From JAWKWH01 sp041397625 (GTDB lineage: Bacteria; Pseudomonadota; Alphaproteobacteria; Rhizobiales; Rhizobiaceae): 64,000 nucleotides of DNA. This document shows, in pieces, positions 17,578-25,732 of this stretch. Where the stretch lies: positions 7,526 through 71,525 of the forward strand of contig JAWKWH010000007.1 in NCBI GenBank assembly GCA_041397625.1. The letters are read 5' to 3'. How positions within the stretch are numbered: position 1 is the stretch's first letter; every line of letters starts with the position of its first letter. The position numbers and the translations under genes are program-made. A model generated the notes under the pieces. That model worked only from the letters and a program-made list of their open reading frames with translations. It was not told the origin of the DNA and made no database searches.

Positions 17578-17931
17578 ATGCTTTCCAGTCTGTTCAGATC
17601 CGTAACGGCCGCGCCGCTGGTGTTTCTCAGCGGCCTGTTGCATCTGCCGGTTTTCGTTGCCGACGGGATGACCGCCTTTGCCGGCGCGATGGCGGTGACC
17701 GGGCTCATCTATATCGCGATCGCGGCGGGCCTCCGGCGCGGCTGGCGCTGGCTTTCCTGGATCGCATTCCTGGTGATGACCTTCGGGGCGGTCGCGGCGT
17801 ACATCCTCGCCGGCAGCGACGCCTCGCTGCATCGCTGGCTGTTCCTGGCGATCGCCGTCGTCGACGTGCTGGCGGCAATCGTCCTGTTCGGCAGCCTGTG
17901 GCGAGCACGCGAGAAGGTCGCCAGCATATAG
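17578..17931 (+). CDS. Small membrane protein, function unknown
   Basis: A 117-residue protein with about four predicted membrane segments (for example PLVFLSGLLHLPVFV, AVTGLIYIAIAAGL, WIAFLVMTFGAVAAYIL and LFLAIAVVDVLAAIVLFGSL). It begins nine bases after the cytochrome c gene and is the last gene of the operon. It could anchor or assist the periplasmic oxidase system, but no recognised domain supports a specific job. Confidence 0.7.
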   Translation: MLSSLFRSVTAAPLVFLSGLLHLPVFVADGMTAFAGAMAVTGLIYIAIAAGLRRGWRWLSWIAFLVMTFGAVAAYILAGSDASLHRWLFLAIAVVDVLAAIVLFGSLWRAREKVASI

Positions 17932-17981
17932 GCGTTTCCATTCAGGTTGAGCCTTGAGCTATCAGTTTGGGCTGGCAAGGC

Positions 17982-18455
17982 TTATTTGGTCTTCTTCAGA
18001 CGGACATGGGCGCTTTCGCTCTTGATGCCGCTCTCGGCGCCGGATCGCATCTCGATCGATCCCGCCGCCGGCGCTGTCAGCGCGAAATGGTGCGAACCCT
18101 CGGCGTCGTTTCCACGCAGGCTGAGGCCGCCGCCGGTCAATGCGCCGCTCGATTTGCGCCCGCCGGTACCCGACAGATCCAGGCCGGCCAGGGCGCCGCC
18201 GCCCGTGTCGGTGATCTGCGTCTTGAAGCCGCGCGAGCCTGCCGGCGCCGCGCAGCGGCCTAAGACGACGATCTTGCCGGCTTCCGGCGATGTGATCCTG
18301 AGGCGGCAGGTGAGCCGGCCGGTTTCCTCGTTCCTGCCGATGCGCTCATAGGTTCCCGATCCGCGCCACTCGCCGACATAGTCGGAAAGGTCGGCGCCAT
18401 GCGCTCGTGAAACGGCGAGCGCCACGACAATGGCGAGTATCGCGATGCGTGTCAT
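17982..18455 (-). CDS. Secreted protein of unknown function
   Basis: A 157-residue protein with a signal peptide (MTRIAILAIVVALAVSRAHG) and a beta-rich mature part with two Cys residues (RLTCRLRI and LGRCAAP). Its start overlaps the stop of the MMPL exporter gene by four bases (ATGA), so it is translationally coupled to that exporter and may be a periplasmic helper. No family was recognised with confidence. Confidence 0.75.
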   Translation of the reverse strand: MTRIAILAIVVALAVSRAHGADLSDYVGEWRGSGTYERIGRNEETGRLTCRLRITSPEAGKIVVLGRCAAPAGSRGFKTQITDTGGGALAGLDLSGTGGRKSSGALTGGGLSLRGNDAEGSHHFALTAPAAGSIEMRSGAESGIKSESAHVRLKKTK

Positions 18456-20644
18456 GGGCCTTCCCTCCGGCGGTGGTTAGGTTCGATAAAGGCCGGTAGC
18501 AGATAGAGCGAGGAAATCATGGCCAGAACGAGGGCCGTGGACACCAGCCGACCGAATATTGCGACGGTGGGCAGGCTGCTGATCTGGGTGACCGACATGC
18601 CAACCACGAGCAGTATCGTTGTCGCGGTGATCGGTGACGCGATGTGGGAAACGGCGCTTGCCAGGCGCGACAGGCCGGTTTCGGTCTGCTCGCGCTGATA
18701 GCGGTTCAGAAGGTGGATCGAATTGTCGACCGCGATGCCGAAGGCGAGCGTCAGCGCCACGGCCGCGGTCATGGTCAGCGTCTGTGAGGCGAGGTACAAC
18801 ATCGCCTCCACACCGAGAATCGGAATGAGGTTGGGTATCAGCGACAAGAGGCCGAGCCGGACCGAGCCCGTGGCGACGATCAGCAGGGCGACGACCAGCA
18901 CGAGGGCGACATAGAAGCCGAGCCGCAGGTCGTTGATCATCGCCGGCACCTCGGTTGCCGAGAGCAGCGGCATGCCGACAATCTCGAACTCCTGCTCCAA
19001 ACCGGCATCGCGCAGCCTGGCCTTGATGTCGGCGGCCTCGCCGGCGATCTCGTTTGAGGGCAGCGTCGGATCGATCGGGATCGGGATCAGGTAGCTAAGC
19101 CTGTCGCCGGCGATGAAGCGCTTCGCCAGCGGGTGGTCTTCGTCTGCCAGCCTGTCGAACTGTTCGGCGTTCAGGAAGCCGAAAGCGCCGTCGCCGGCCG
19201 GTCCGTCACCGAACAGCGCCTTGCCGATCCGGTCGAAGGCGGCGAGATCGTCGGCGCCGACACCCTGGACGCTATCGGCATCGGTAACGACGAGATAAAG
19301 ATAGGCACTGCCGAGGCCCTTTTCGGCAAGGCGTGTCTGTAGCATGGCCAGCGGCGTGTCGCCGCGCAGGTGTTCCGAAAGGCGAAATCCGATCGGCAAT
19401 TGTGACTGGGCATAAAGCAGCACCGCCAGCAACAGCACCGAGAAGCCGACGATGCACCGGCCATGGCCGAGCAGGCCTGCCGCACTGCGGCTCACCGCCA
19501 TAAACATCATCGTTTCGGGCACTTGCGGCGGTTTTTTATCCGGGCCCAACCAAACGGCAAGGAGCGGGAACAACAGCAGGACGGCGAGAAACTGTATCGC
19601 CATGCCGAAGAAGCCGCCGACGGCGAACATGTCGAGCGCCTTGCTGCCGGCGATGCCGATGCCGAGACAGGCGACCGCCGTCGTCAGGCTGGTGAGGAAG
19701 CAGGCCGGACCCGTCTCGCGCATCGTGCGGCGCACGGCCTCGATGCGGTCGTGGTCGTCGGCGCGCTGGCGCAGATAGGTGAAGTAGAGATGCACCGAAT
19801 CGGCGAAGCCGACGACGATGAGCAGGGTCGGGATAATGGCGGTGATCGGATCGATCGTGATCCCGACAAGGCCCGCGAAACCGAAAAACCAGAGGACGCC
19901 GGCTACCGGCGGGATGGCGCAGATCAAGGCACCGCGCCAGGAGCGAAAGACCAGCAGCGACAGCAGTACGCAGAGCAGGGTGGAGATGGTCGCGAGCTTG
20001 CGCTGGTCCTGGCGAAGCGCGACCTCGATCGCCTTGTGAATCTCGGTCATGCCGGCGGCGGTAATTGTCAGCGCCGGCGCCGACGCGGCAGCCAGCCCGG
20101 CGATCTCGCCTCGCCGATCGTCACTCAGGCCGGTTCCGCCGTCCCCGGAGATCATCAGGACAACGAGCGTGGTGGTCAGATCCTCCGACAGAAGATCGCG
20201 GGCGAGGAACTGGCGCTGCAGCAATGTCCGAAGCCTGTCGGCCGGCGGTAGCGCGTTCGCGGCGGGTGAACCGAGATAGGGATCGGCGGACGCACCGTCA
20301 GCGGGCAGCGAGAAGATGCTGATGGCGGCCTCGACCCCGCTCAAAAGGTTCAGTTCGACAACAAGATCCTCCAGCACCTGGAACGTCTCCGGATTGTCGA
20401 ACCCCGACGATTCCACCACGACGACCTCGTCGGTCGAGAAGGGATGAAAATCGGCTTCCACCTTTTTCAGCGCCCGGTAACCGGGCGAATCAACTTTCAG
20501 AACGTTGGCGACGTCGCCGTTGAATTCGAGCCCGCCGACCATCGAGACAAAGGCGCCGAGGGTCAGCGCTACGGAGATGACGGCAAACAGCCTGGCGCGG
20601 TCTGCGATCGCCGCGCCGAGCCTGCCGATACCGAACTGTCTCAT
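18452..20644 (-). CDS. RND/MMPL-family exporter
   Basis: A 730-residue inner-membrane protein with two repeats of one helix, a large periplasmic loop, and five helices. Family signs are VVGFADSVHLYFTYLRQ and GPACFLTSLTTAVACLGIG in the first repeat and AFGIAVDNSIHLLNRYQRE in the second, corresponding to the sterol-sensing-like RND domain. It resembles the partial exporter at 1-1810 in the same motifs. The coupled secreted protein downstream may act with it. Substrates of this group are usually lipids; the exact one is unknown. Confidence 0.92.
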   Translation of the reverse strand: MRQFGIGRLGAAIADRARLFAVISVALTLGAFVSMVGGLEFNGDVANVLKVDSPGYRALKKVEADFHPFSTDEVVVVESSGFDNPETFQVLEDLVVELNLLSGVEAAISIFSLPADGASADPYLGSPAANALPPADRLRTLLQRQFLARDLLSEDLTTTLVVLMISGDGGTGLSDDRRGEIAGLAAASAPALTITAAGMTEIHKAIEVALRQDQRKLATISTLLCVLLSLLVFRSWRGALICAIPPVAGVLWFFGFAGLVGITIDPITAIIPTLLIVVGFADSVHLYFTYLRQRADDHDRIEAVRRTMRETGPACFLTSLTTAVACLGIGIAGSKALDMFAVGGFFGMAIQFLAVLLLFPLLAVWLGPDKKPPQVPETMMFMAVSRSAAGLLGHGRCIVGFSVLLLAVLLYAQSQLPIGFRLSEHLRGDTPLAMLQTRLAEKGLGSAYLYLVVTDADSVQGVGADDLAAFDRIGKALFGDGPAGDGAFGFLNAEQFDRLADEDHPLAKRFIAGDRLSYLIPIPIDPTLPSNEIAGEAADIKARLRDAGLEQEFEIVGMPLLSATEVPAMINDLRLGFYVALVLVVALLIVATGSVRLGLLSLIPNLIPILGVEAMLYLASQTLTMTAAVALTLAFGIAVDNSIHLLNRYQREQTETGLSRLASAVSHIASPITATTILLVVGMSVTQISSLPTVAIFGRLVSTALVLAMISSLYLLPAFIEPNHRRREGP

Positions 20645-20922
20645 GAATGCGATGCCGTCTGGCCGGCGCCGCGCATGCTGGCGCGGACAAAGGCGCGAAG
20701 CGGCCCGCAGGTGGGGGACGTCCGCGTCGCCGGCAAGCGCATAACTTTCCGGTATTTCCGTTCAACAACCATGACGACAGCATGGTTCGTGGCGGGTGCG
20801 AATTCAAGCGTCGATCGTTTTGAACAACCTGCTGCGTGGAGCACGGACCGGCACGGGTTGCAGACGACCCTGTAAGTGTGCACTCTCGCGGCGAGGACGG
20901 GATTTGGTCGGGGGATAATTTG

Positions 20923-22101
20923 GTGACTTTCTCAAACCGGCGCTTCGGCGCGAAACTGGCGCTGGTCGTGTTGGCCGCCGCCACGGCGTTTTCACTACCA
21001 GCCCGCGCAGGCGGATACGATACGGGCGAGCGCGACTGGGAGTTCCTGTTCCAGTCCGACAAGGTGGCGTTCGAGGCCGGCGGGCGCTACATCGTTCCGC
21101 GCCGGACGCTGAACAATATTATCGGCGTGTTCGGCCCCAGCCCCGATGTCCGCGAGGCCGAGGCGTTCTTCGTCCCGCGTCTCAGCGTTGCCGCCAACTT
21201 CTCGGACGCGGCCGCCTGCATGACGAGCTACCGCGAACCCTGGGGCGGCCATGCCAACTACGGCGCGGCCTGGACCTATGCGGCTTCCGCCGTCGAACAG
21301 CATTTCTCGTCGCGCGATTACGGCCTGACCTGCAAGGTGAAGGTGCCGTTCTGGCGCGGTAACCTGCATTTCATCGGCGGCGTCTCCTACCAGACCGTCG
21401 AATATCAACTGATCCAGGCTCTGGGGCCGGTGGCGCGGCTCGTGACCGATGTCGGCGATTCCGGTGTCGGCTGGCGCGCCGGCGTCGCGTTCGACATCCC
21501 AGAATATGCGCTGCGCACCAGCATTATCTACAACTCGGCCATCGACTATTCGATGACCGGAACACTGACAACGCCGGTTGTGGCGATCCCGATCTTCGGC
21601 GGCATCACCATGCCGCAATCGGTCGAGTGGCGGGCGCAATCCGGTGTCGCGCAGGATTGGCTGGCGTTCGGCGCGGTGAAATGGACCGATTGGAGCGTGG
21701 CCGGAAACATGCCGCTTTGCCCGGTGGGCACGCCGGCATGTTCGCTGCCGTTTGCCGTCAGTGCGCTGACGCTCATGTGGAAGGACACCTGGACCGTGAC
21801 GCTCGGCGCGGCCCACCGCTTCAACGATGTCGTCTCGGTCGCAGCCAGCCTGACCTGGGATCAGGGCGCGACCCAGGGGTTCACCTCGCAGACCGACACC
21901 TGGATGGCGCAGGCGACGATGATCGCGGCACCCAACGAAAACCTCGAACTGCATCTGGGCGGCGGTATCGGCCTGATGACCGGAGGCAGCCTGAGCACGA
22001 TGGTGCTACCCGGCGGCATTCCCAATCCCGTCGGCTATACCGCGACCTTTGGTGACGATGTTCTGTTCACCGTCAATGCAAGCGCGAAGTTGAAGTTCTA
22101 G
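20923..22101 (+). CDS. FadL-family outer-membrane transport protein
   Basis: A 392-residue protein with a GTG start preceded by GGGGG, a signal peptide (LALVVLAAATAFSLPARA, then GGYDTG) and a beta-barrel pattern ending in the aromatic C-terminus KLKF. Sequence traits such as the early surface-exposed NPA-like loop region, SVEWRAQSGVAQDWLAFGAVKWTDW and LHLGGGIGLMTGG fit the OMPP1/FadL/TodX group that lets hydrophobic compounds enter. It is divergent from the MMPL exporter. The longer frame from 20836 has no start signal. Confidence 0.75.
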   Translation: MTFSNRRFGAKLALVVLAAATAFSLPARAGGYDTGERDWEFLFQSDKVAFEAGGRYIVPRRTLNNIIGVFGPSPDVREAEAFFVPRLSVAANFSDAAACMTSYREPWGGHANYGAAWTYAASAVEQHFSSRDYGLTCKVKVPFWRGNLHFIGGVSYQTVEYQLIQALGPVARLVTDVGDSGVGWRAGVAFDIPEYALRTSIIYNSAIDYSMTGTLTTPVVAIPIFGGITMPQSVEWRAQSGVAQDWLAFGAVKWTDWSVAGNMPLCPVGTPACSLPFAVSALTLMWKDTWTVTLGAAHRFNDVVSVAASLTWDQGATQGFTSQTDTWMAQATMIAAPNENLELHLGGGIGLMTGGSLSTMVLPGGIPNPVGYTATFGDDVLFTVNASAKLKF

Positions 22102-22139
22102 GATCGTAGCCCCAGAACCAGGATCGCGCTCCCATGCAA

Positions 22140-22175
22140 GCAACCCCGCCACGTAGAGTTACGGGACGGGGTTGC
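22140..22175. terminator. Strong hairpin between convergent genes
   Basis: GCAACCCCG (22140-22148) pairs with CGGGGTTGC (22167-22175) to give a 9-base perfect stem with an 18-base loop. No run of T follows on either strand, so it is only a possible terminator for the convergent FadL-like gene and the lectin-like gene. Confidence 0.45.
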
Positions 22176-22240
22176 CTGGTCGGCCGGATTGTCAGGCGTG
22201 GGACGGTTGTTGTGCGGTCGTGTGCCCGATCATTGGTCGA

Positions 22241-22864
22241 TCAGTTGACCGCGAAGCAGTAGAGCAGTCCGTCGCCGCCCGTACCCTGCAGGTCGGCCTG
22301 GCCGCAACCACGGCTGCCATGCGATGAGTTCCAGGATTTAGACGGCGCATCGTCGCGTAACCCCATGCGATCGTGATGGCCGACGATGGCGCTGCCCTCG
22401 CCATTGAGCGTCCAGTCGCCGCACGTATTCTCGTTAGCGGTGCCGTCGGGGTTCGATCCGGTGAGGATGTCGTGGCGGTTCGGCTGGTCGCCGCGACCGT
22501 TCACCATCCCGCCGGTCTCGGTCAGGCCCGTCTGCTTGTTGATGCCGTTGGCCTCGCCGTGCAGCGCATCCAGGTTTTCCGCGATCAGCTCGCCCTTCTG
22601 GTTGTGCCATGGCCCGGCGCCGATGCGGTCGCGCGCATTCTGTCCTTCGCCAGAGAGATAGGCGTGCCACATTTTGTCGCCCGCGCCGGCGGCTTCGGCC
22701 AGCGACTGGCAATGCGCATCCGCACCGGCAAGCCCGCCGAGATTGGCGCCGTCACCCGGCCCGGTGCTGGAGATGAAGAACGTCATCGCCGCGTCCTGGG
22801 CCTGGGCGGCGAAAGGCACCGAAGCGGCAAACAGCGCCGCGGCGGCTAAAACTTTTACTTTCAT
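22241..22864 (-). CDS. Secreted lectin-fold-like protein
   Basis: A 207-residue protein with an AGGAGG-type site directly before ATG 22864 and a clear signal peptide (VKVLAAAALFAASVPFAAQA). The mature part (FFISSTGPGDGANLGGLAGA, then DAHCQ...MWHAYLS...GAGPWHN...CGDWTLNGEG...GLLYCFAV) resembles the C-type-lectin/endostatin-like secreted domain found in many bacterial lipoproteins and surface proteins. Four Cys residues could form two disulphides. The longer frame that extends to 23263 runs through the neighbouring small gene and is not real. Confidence 0.7.
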   Translation of the reverse strand: MKVKVLAAAALFAASVPFAAQAQDAAMTFFISSTGPGDGANLGGLAGADAHCQSLAEAAGAGDKMWHAYLSGEGQNARDRIGAGPWHNQKGELIAENLDALHGEANGINKQTGLTETGGMVNGRGDQPNRHDILTGSNPDGTANENTCGDWTLNGEGSAIVGHHDRMGLRDDAPSKSWNSSHGSRGCGQADLQGTGGDGLLYCFAVN

Positions 22865-22944
22865 GATTTCCTCCTTGTTCTGCCCCCGAAGGATATCGGA
22901 CCGATTGCCGGGACACGCGGCGCGGCCCGGCACCCGCGTCCGGC

Positions 22945-23193
22945 CTACTCGCCGTTCAGCAGCATGCGCATCGCCTCGGCGAGCTTTGCTTCGGATTCGG
23001 CATGGTTGCCGGCTTGGTGCAGCATCATGCCCTCGTCTTTCAGGGCAGTTACGCTTGCCTTCAATGTACCGCTGACATCGGCTTTCGCCAGATAGGCATC
23101 GATCGCCGCGGCGTCCTTCGGACAGTGGCCTGCCCACGCCGGGGCGGACAACAACAGCGCGGCTGCGGCTGTCATGATCAATTTGCGGACCAT
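22945..23193 (-). CDS. Small periplasmic protein, function unknown
   Basis: An 82-residue protein with a signal peptide (KLIMTAAAALLLSAPAWA) followed by a short helical domain with one Cys near the mature N-terminus (GHCPKDAAAIDAYLA). It is 80 bases upstream of the lectin-like gene on the same strand and may share its transcript. It resembles small hypothetical secreted proteins of alphaproteobacteria; no function can be given. Confidence 0.7.
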   Translation of the reverse strand: MVRKLIMTAAAALLLSAPAWAGHCPKDAAAIDAYLAKADVSGTLKASVTALKDEGMMLHQAGNHAESEAKLAEAMRMLLNGE

Positions 23194-23327
23194 TTTGTTC
23201 TCCCGTTACCGTTGTATGAGGCAGTTGAAAAACGAACCGGCCATGGCAATTATTCCCGCGCATGCCGGTATTTTGACATGCCCAGGCAACTGCTGTAACC
23301 GGTTTGCAACCCGGAGGATGGCGTGAA

Positions 23328-24557
23328 ATGGCGGGCGTGGTAATTGTCGGCGCGGGGCAGGCTGGGTCGCAATGCGCCGCAAGCCTGCGCGAGGCGGGCT
23401 ATTCGGGCCCGGTGGCACTCATCAGCGCCGAAACCGCCACACCCTACCACAGGCCGCCCCTGTCGAAAGCCTTCCTGAAGGATCCTGGCGTCGAGCCGCA
23501 GCCACTGCGCGCCGAGCGTTTCTATGCCGAGCACGATATCGAACTGATACACGGCGTTACGGTCGAGACGATTGATCGCCCAATGCGCAGCGTTGCGCTT
23601 TCCGACGGTTCGTCTCGCGATTGGGACAAGCTGGTATTGGCGACCGGCGCCCTCCCGCGCATGCCCGACATGCCCGGCGCCGGCCTTGCCGGTGTCCACA
23701 CGCTGCGCATGCTCGACGACGCCATCGGGTTGCGCGCTGCGGCGGCGCTGGTGCAATCCATCGTCGTCATCGGCGGCGGCTTCATCGGCATGGAGGCCGC
23801 GTTCACCTTTGCCGGCCTCGGCAAAAAGGTTACGGTCGTCGAGGCGGCGCCGCGCATTCTCGGCCGCGCCGTCGCGCCGATCGTCTCCTCGCATGTCCAC
23901 GAACGGGCGAGGGCTGCGGGTATCGCCATCCTTACCGAGACCATGCCCGAAGCCATCGAAGGCGACCGCAAGGTTGCGGGCGTCCGCCTTGCCGACGGCC
24001 ATGTCGTGGCAGCCGACCTCGTCGTTGTGGGCATCGGTGTCGCGCCCGACACGCGTCTTGCCGAGATCGCCGGCCTTGCCTGCGCCAACGGCGTCTCGGT
24101 CGACGGCCGCATGCGCACGTCGGACCCGGACATTTTCGCCGTCGGCGACTGCGCCAGTTTTCACCACTGGCAGGCCGACCGAACCGTCCGGCTGGAATCG
24201 GTGCAGAACGCCACCGACCAGGGCCGTCATGCGGCTCACGCAATCATGGGCTCGGAGGCGGGATTCCACGCGGTTCCGTGGTTCTGGTCCGATCAGGGCG
24301 ACATGAAGCTGCAGATGGTTGGCCTGTCCTTCGACCCCGACCGCTTTCTGGTCTCCGGAAATCCGGAGCAGAACGCCTTTGCGGTCTACCATTTTGCCGG
24401 CGACCGCCTGATCGCCATCGATACGGTTAACCGCCCGGCTGACCACATGCTCGGCCGCAAGTTTATCGAGGCGGGCTTCACGCCTTCGGACGACGATATC
24501 CTCGAAGGTCCGGCGCGCCTCAAGCTGTTGTTCAAGGATCTGCGACGGGCGGGTTGA
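23328..24557 (+). CDS. FAD/NAD(P)H ferredoxin (rubredoxin-type) reductase
   Basis: A 409-residue flavoprotein of the pyridine nucleotide-disulphide oxidoreductase group without the redox-active disulphide. The FAD motif is at the N-terminus (VVIVGAGQAGSQCAASLRE), the NAD(P)H motif at about 150-180 (SIVVIGGGFIGMEAAFTFA), and the second FAD motif is DIFAVGDCASF. A reductase C-terminal domain follows (WFWSDQGDMKLQMVGL). Such enzymes pass electrons from NADH to a 2Fe-2S ferredoxin feeding a P450 or Rieske oxygenase; no partner gene is visible here. ATG 23328 places the dinucleotide-binding motif at the correct N-terminal position. Confidence 0.93.
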   Translation: MAGVVIVGAGQAGSQCAASLREAGYSGPVALISAETATPYHRPPLSKAFLKDPGVEPQPLRAERFYAEHDIELIHGVTVETIDRPMRSVALSDGSSRDWDKLVLATGALPRMPDMPGAGLAGVHTLRMLDDAIGLRAAAALVQSIVVIGGGFIGMEAAFTFAGLGKKVTVVEAAPRILGRAVAPIVSSHVHERARAAGIAILTETMPEAIEGDRKVAGVRLADGHVVAADLVVVGIGVAPDTRLAEIAGLACANGVSVDGRMRTSDPDIFAVGDCASFHHWQADRTVRLESVQNATDQGRHAAHAIMGSEAGFHAVPWFWSDQGDMKLQMVGLSFDPDRFLVSGNPEQNAFAVYHFAGDRLIAIDTVNRPADHMLGRKFIEAGFTPSDDDILEGPARLKLLFKDLRRAG

Positions 24558-24562
24558 TCCCC

Positions 24563-25315
24563 TCAGCCGCGCCCGACGAACGGCATCGTCGTTGCCATCA
24601 CGGTTGTGAACAACACATTCGATTGAAGCGGCAGGCTCGCCATGTGCAACACCGTGCTTGCGACGTCGGCGACATCCATCGTCGCCTCGACCGCGATTTC
24701 GCCGTTAGCCTGCGCTACGCCCCTGGTCATCGGCATAGCCATCTCGGTCAGCGCATTGCCGATATCGATCTGGCCGCAGGCGATGTCGAAAGGCCGGCCG
24801 TCGAGCGCCAGCGTCCGGGTCAGCCCCGTAATCGCGTGCTTGGTGGCCGTGTATGGCACGGAACCCGGCCGCGGCGCATGAGCAGAGATCGAGCCGTTGT
24901 TGATGATGCGCCCGCCCTGCGGGCTTTGTGCCCGCATGACCCGGAACGCTGCCCGTGCGCACAGGAACGACCCTGTCACGTTGACGTCGAGCACTTTGCG
25001 CCACGCCTCGACAGGAATTTCGTCGATCAGCGTTCCCGGGTAGCCGGCGCCGGCGTTGTTGAACAGCAGGTCGACCCGACCACAGCGCTCAACCGTCTGG
25101 TCGAATAGCCGGTCGACCTGGTCTTCCTGCGTCACGTCGCAGGCAATCGCCAGACCGTGGCGCGCGCCGCCGGCGGCCTCCAGCGCTTGTTCAAGCACCG
25201 TGAGCCTGCGGCCGGTAAAGACCACCGTCCAGCCGGCACCGGCAAGCGCACCTGCGACAGCCCTGCCGATGCCCGTTCCCGCACCGGTCACAATTGCCAC
25301 CTTCTGCTCTGTCAC
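24563..25315 (-). CDS. Short-chain dehydrogenase/reductase
   Basis: A 250-residue classical SDR. The cofactor motif is TGAGTGIG (about residues 10-17), NNAG is present in the mid-region, and the catalytic Ser, Tyr and Lys are in ISAHAPRPGSVPYTATKHA. It reduces or oxidises a carbonyl/alcohol in the cytoplasm; the substrate is not evident. It is convergent with the ferredoxin reductase gene (five bases apart). Confidence 0.93.
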   Translation of the reverse strand: MTEQKVAIVTGAGTGIGRAVAGALAGAGWTVVFTGRRLTVLEQALEAAGGARHGLAIACDVTQEDQVDRLFDQTVERCGRVDLLFNNAGAGYPGTLIDEIPVEAWRKVLDVNVTGSFLCARAAFRVMRAQSPQGGRIINNGSISAHAPRPGSVPYTATKHAITGLTRTLALDGRPFDIACGQIDIGNALTEMAMPMTRGVAQANGEIAVEATMDVADVASTVLHMASLPLQSNVLFTTVMATTMPFVGRG

Positions 25316-25732
25316 GATTCCCTCCGCGTGCCGTCAGTTTGTCTGCCAGCGACATGGCACAGCGACGGACAAATAAAAAGGGCGGCTACCCGGGAGCCGC
25401 CCGATCCAACCGGTCTCGGGAGGAGGAAAGACCAGCTTGATTGGGTTCGATAATGGGACAGTTTTGTTAACTGACGGTTAACGGCGCGCGCGCATGGCCG
25501 CGCCGCATGGATTTACGACCACAGATATCGGCCGGGCTTTGGCGGCGCCATTGCGACGAGAGCGGCAGAAAGACCCGTTTCGTCATATTTGCGGCCCGGT
25601 TTGGCGGCTTGGCGCCATTGCACGAAAATTCTCTTGTGGTAACGAATGCCGGCCTGTCGAACGGTTCATCATTGCGACGATGCGGCCTTCGAGGGCAGGC
25701 GGTGACGAGTGCGCAAGGCAAGGGAAAAGGCG
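25316..25732. other. Intergenic region holding an sRNA locus
   Basis: About 417 bases without a credible protein gene. The left part holds the sRNA-like structure listed at 25371-25443. The rest (25450-25732) contains the upstream region of homospermidine synthase; frames here are short and have no start signals, and no further structure was identified. Confidence 0.6.
25371..25443 (-). ncRNA. Probable small RNA with CCUCCUCCC loop (cuckoo-RNA-like)
   Basis: On the minus strand two hairpins follow each other. The first has stem GGUCU/AGACC (25412-25433) and a 12-base loop UUCCUCCUCCCG, an anti-Shine-Dalgarno motif. The second is an 8-base GC stem (arms 25395-25402 and 25380-25387) followed directly by UUUUUAUUU, a Rho-independent terminator. 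A CATTAT (25455-25450) could be its -10, giving a transcript of about 70 nt. CCUCCUCCC loops plus a terminator hairpin are the hallmark of the alphaproteobacterial cuckoo/CcsR small RNAs. No minus-strand gene lies upstream that would need this terminator. Family assignment is by motif only. Confidence 0.65.

Noticed and set aside
22241..23263. 340-residue version of the lectin-like protein
   Set aside because: The extra N-terminal part overlaps the small periplasmic gene in another frame, while a signal peptide with a perfect binding site begins at 22864.
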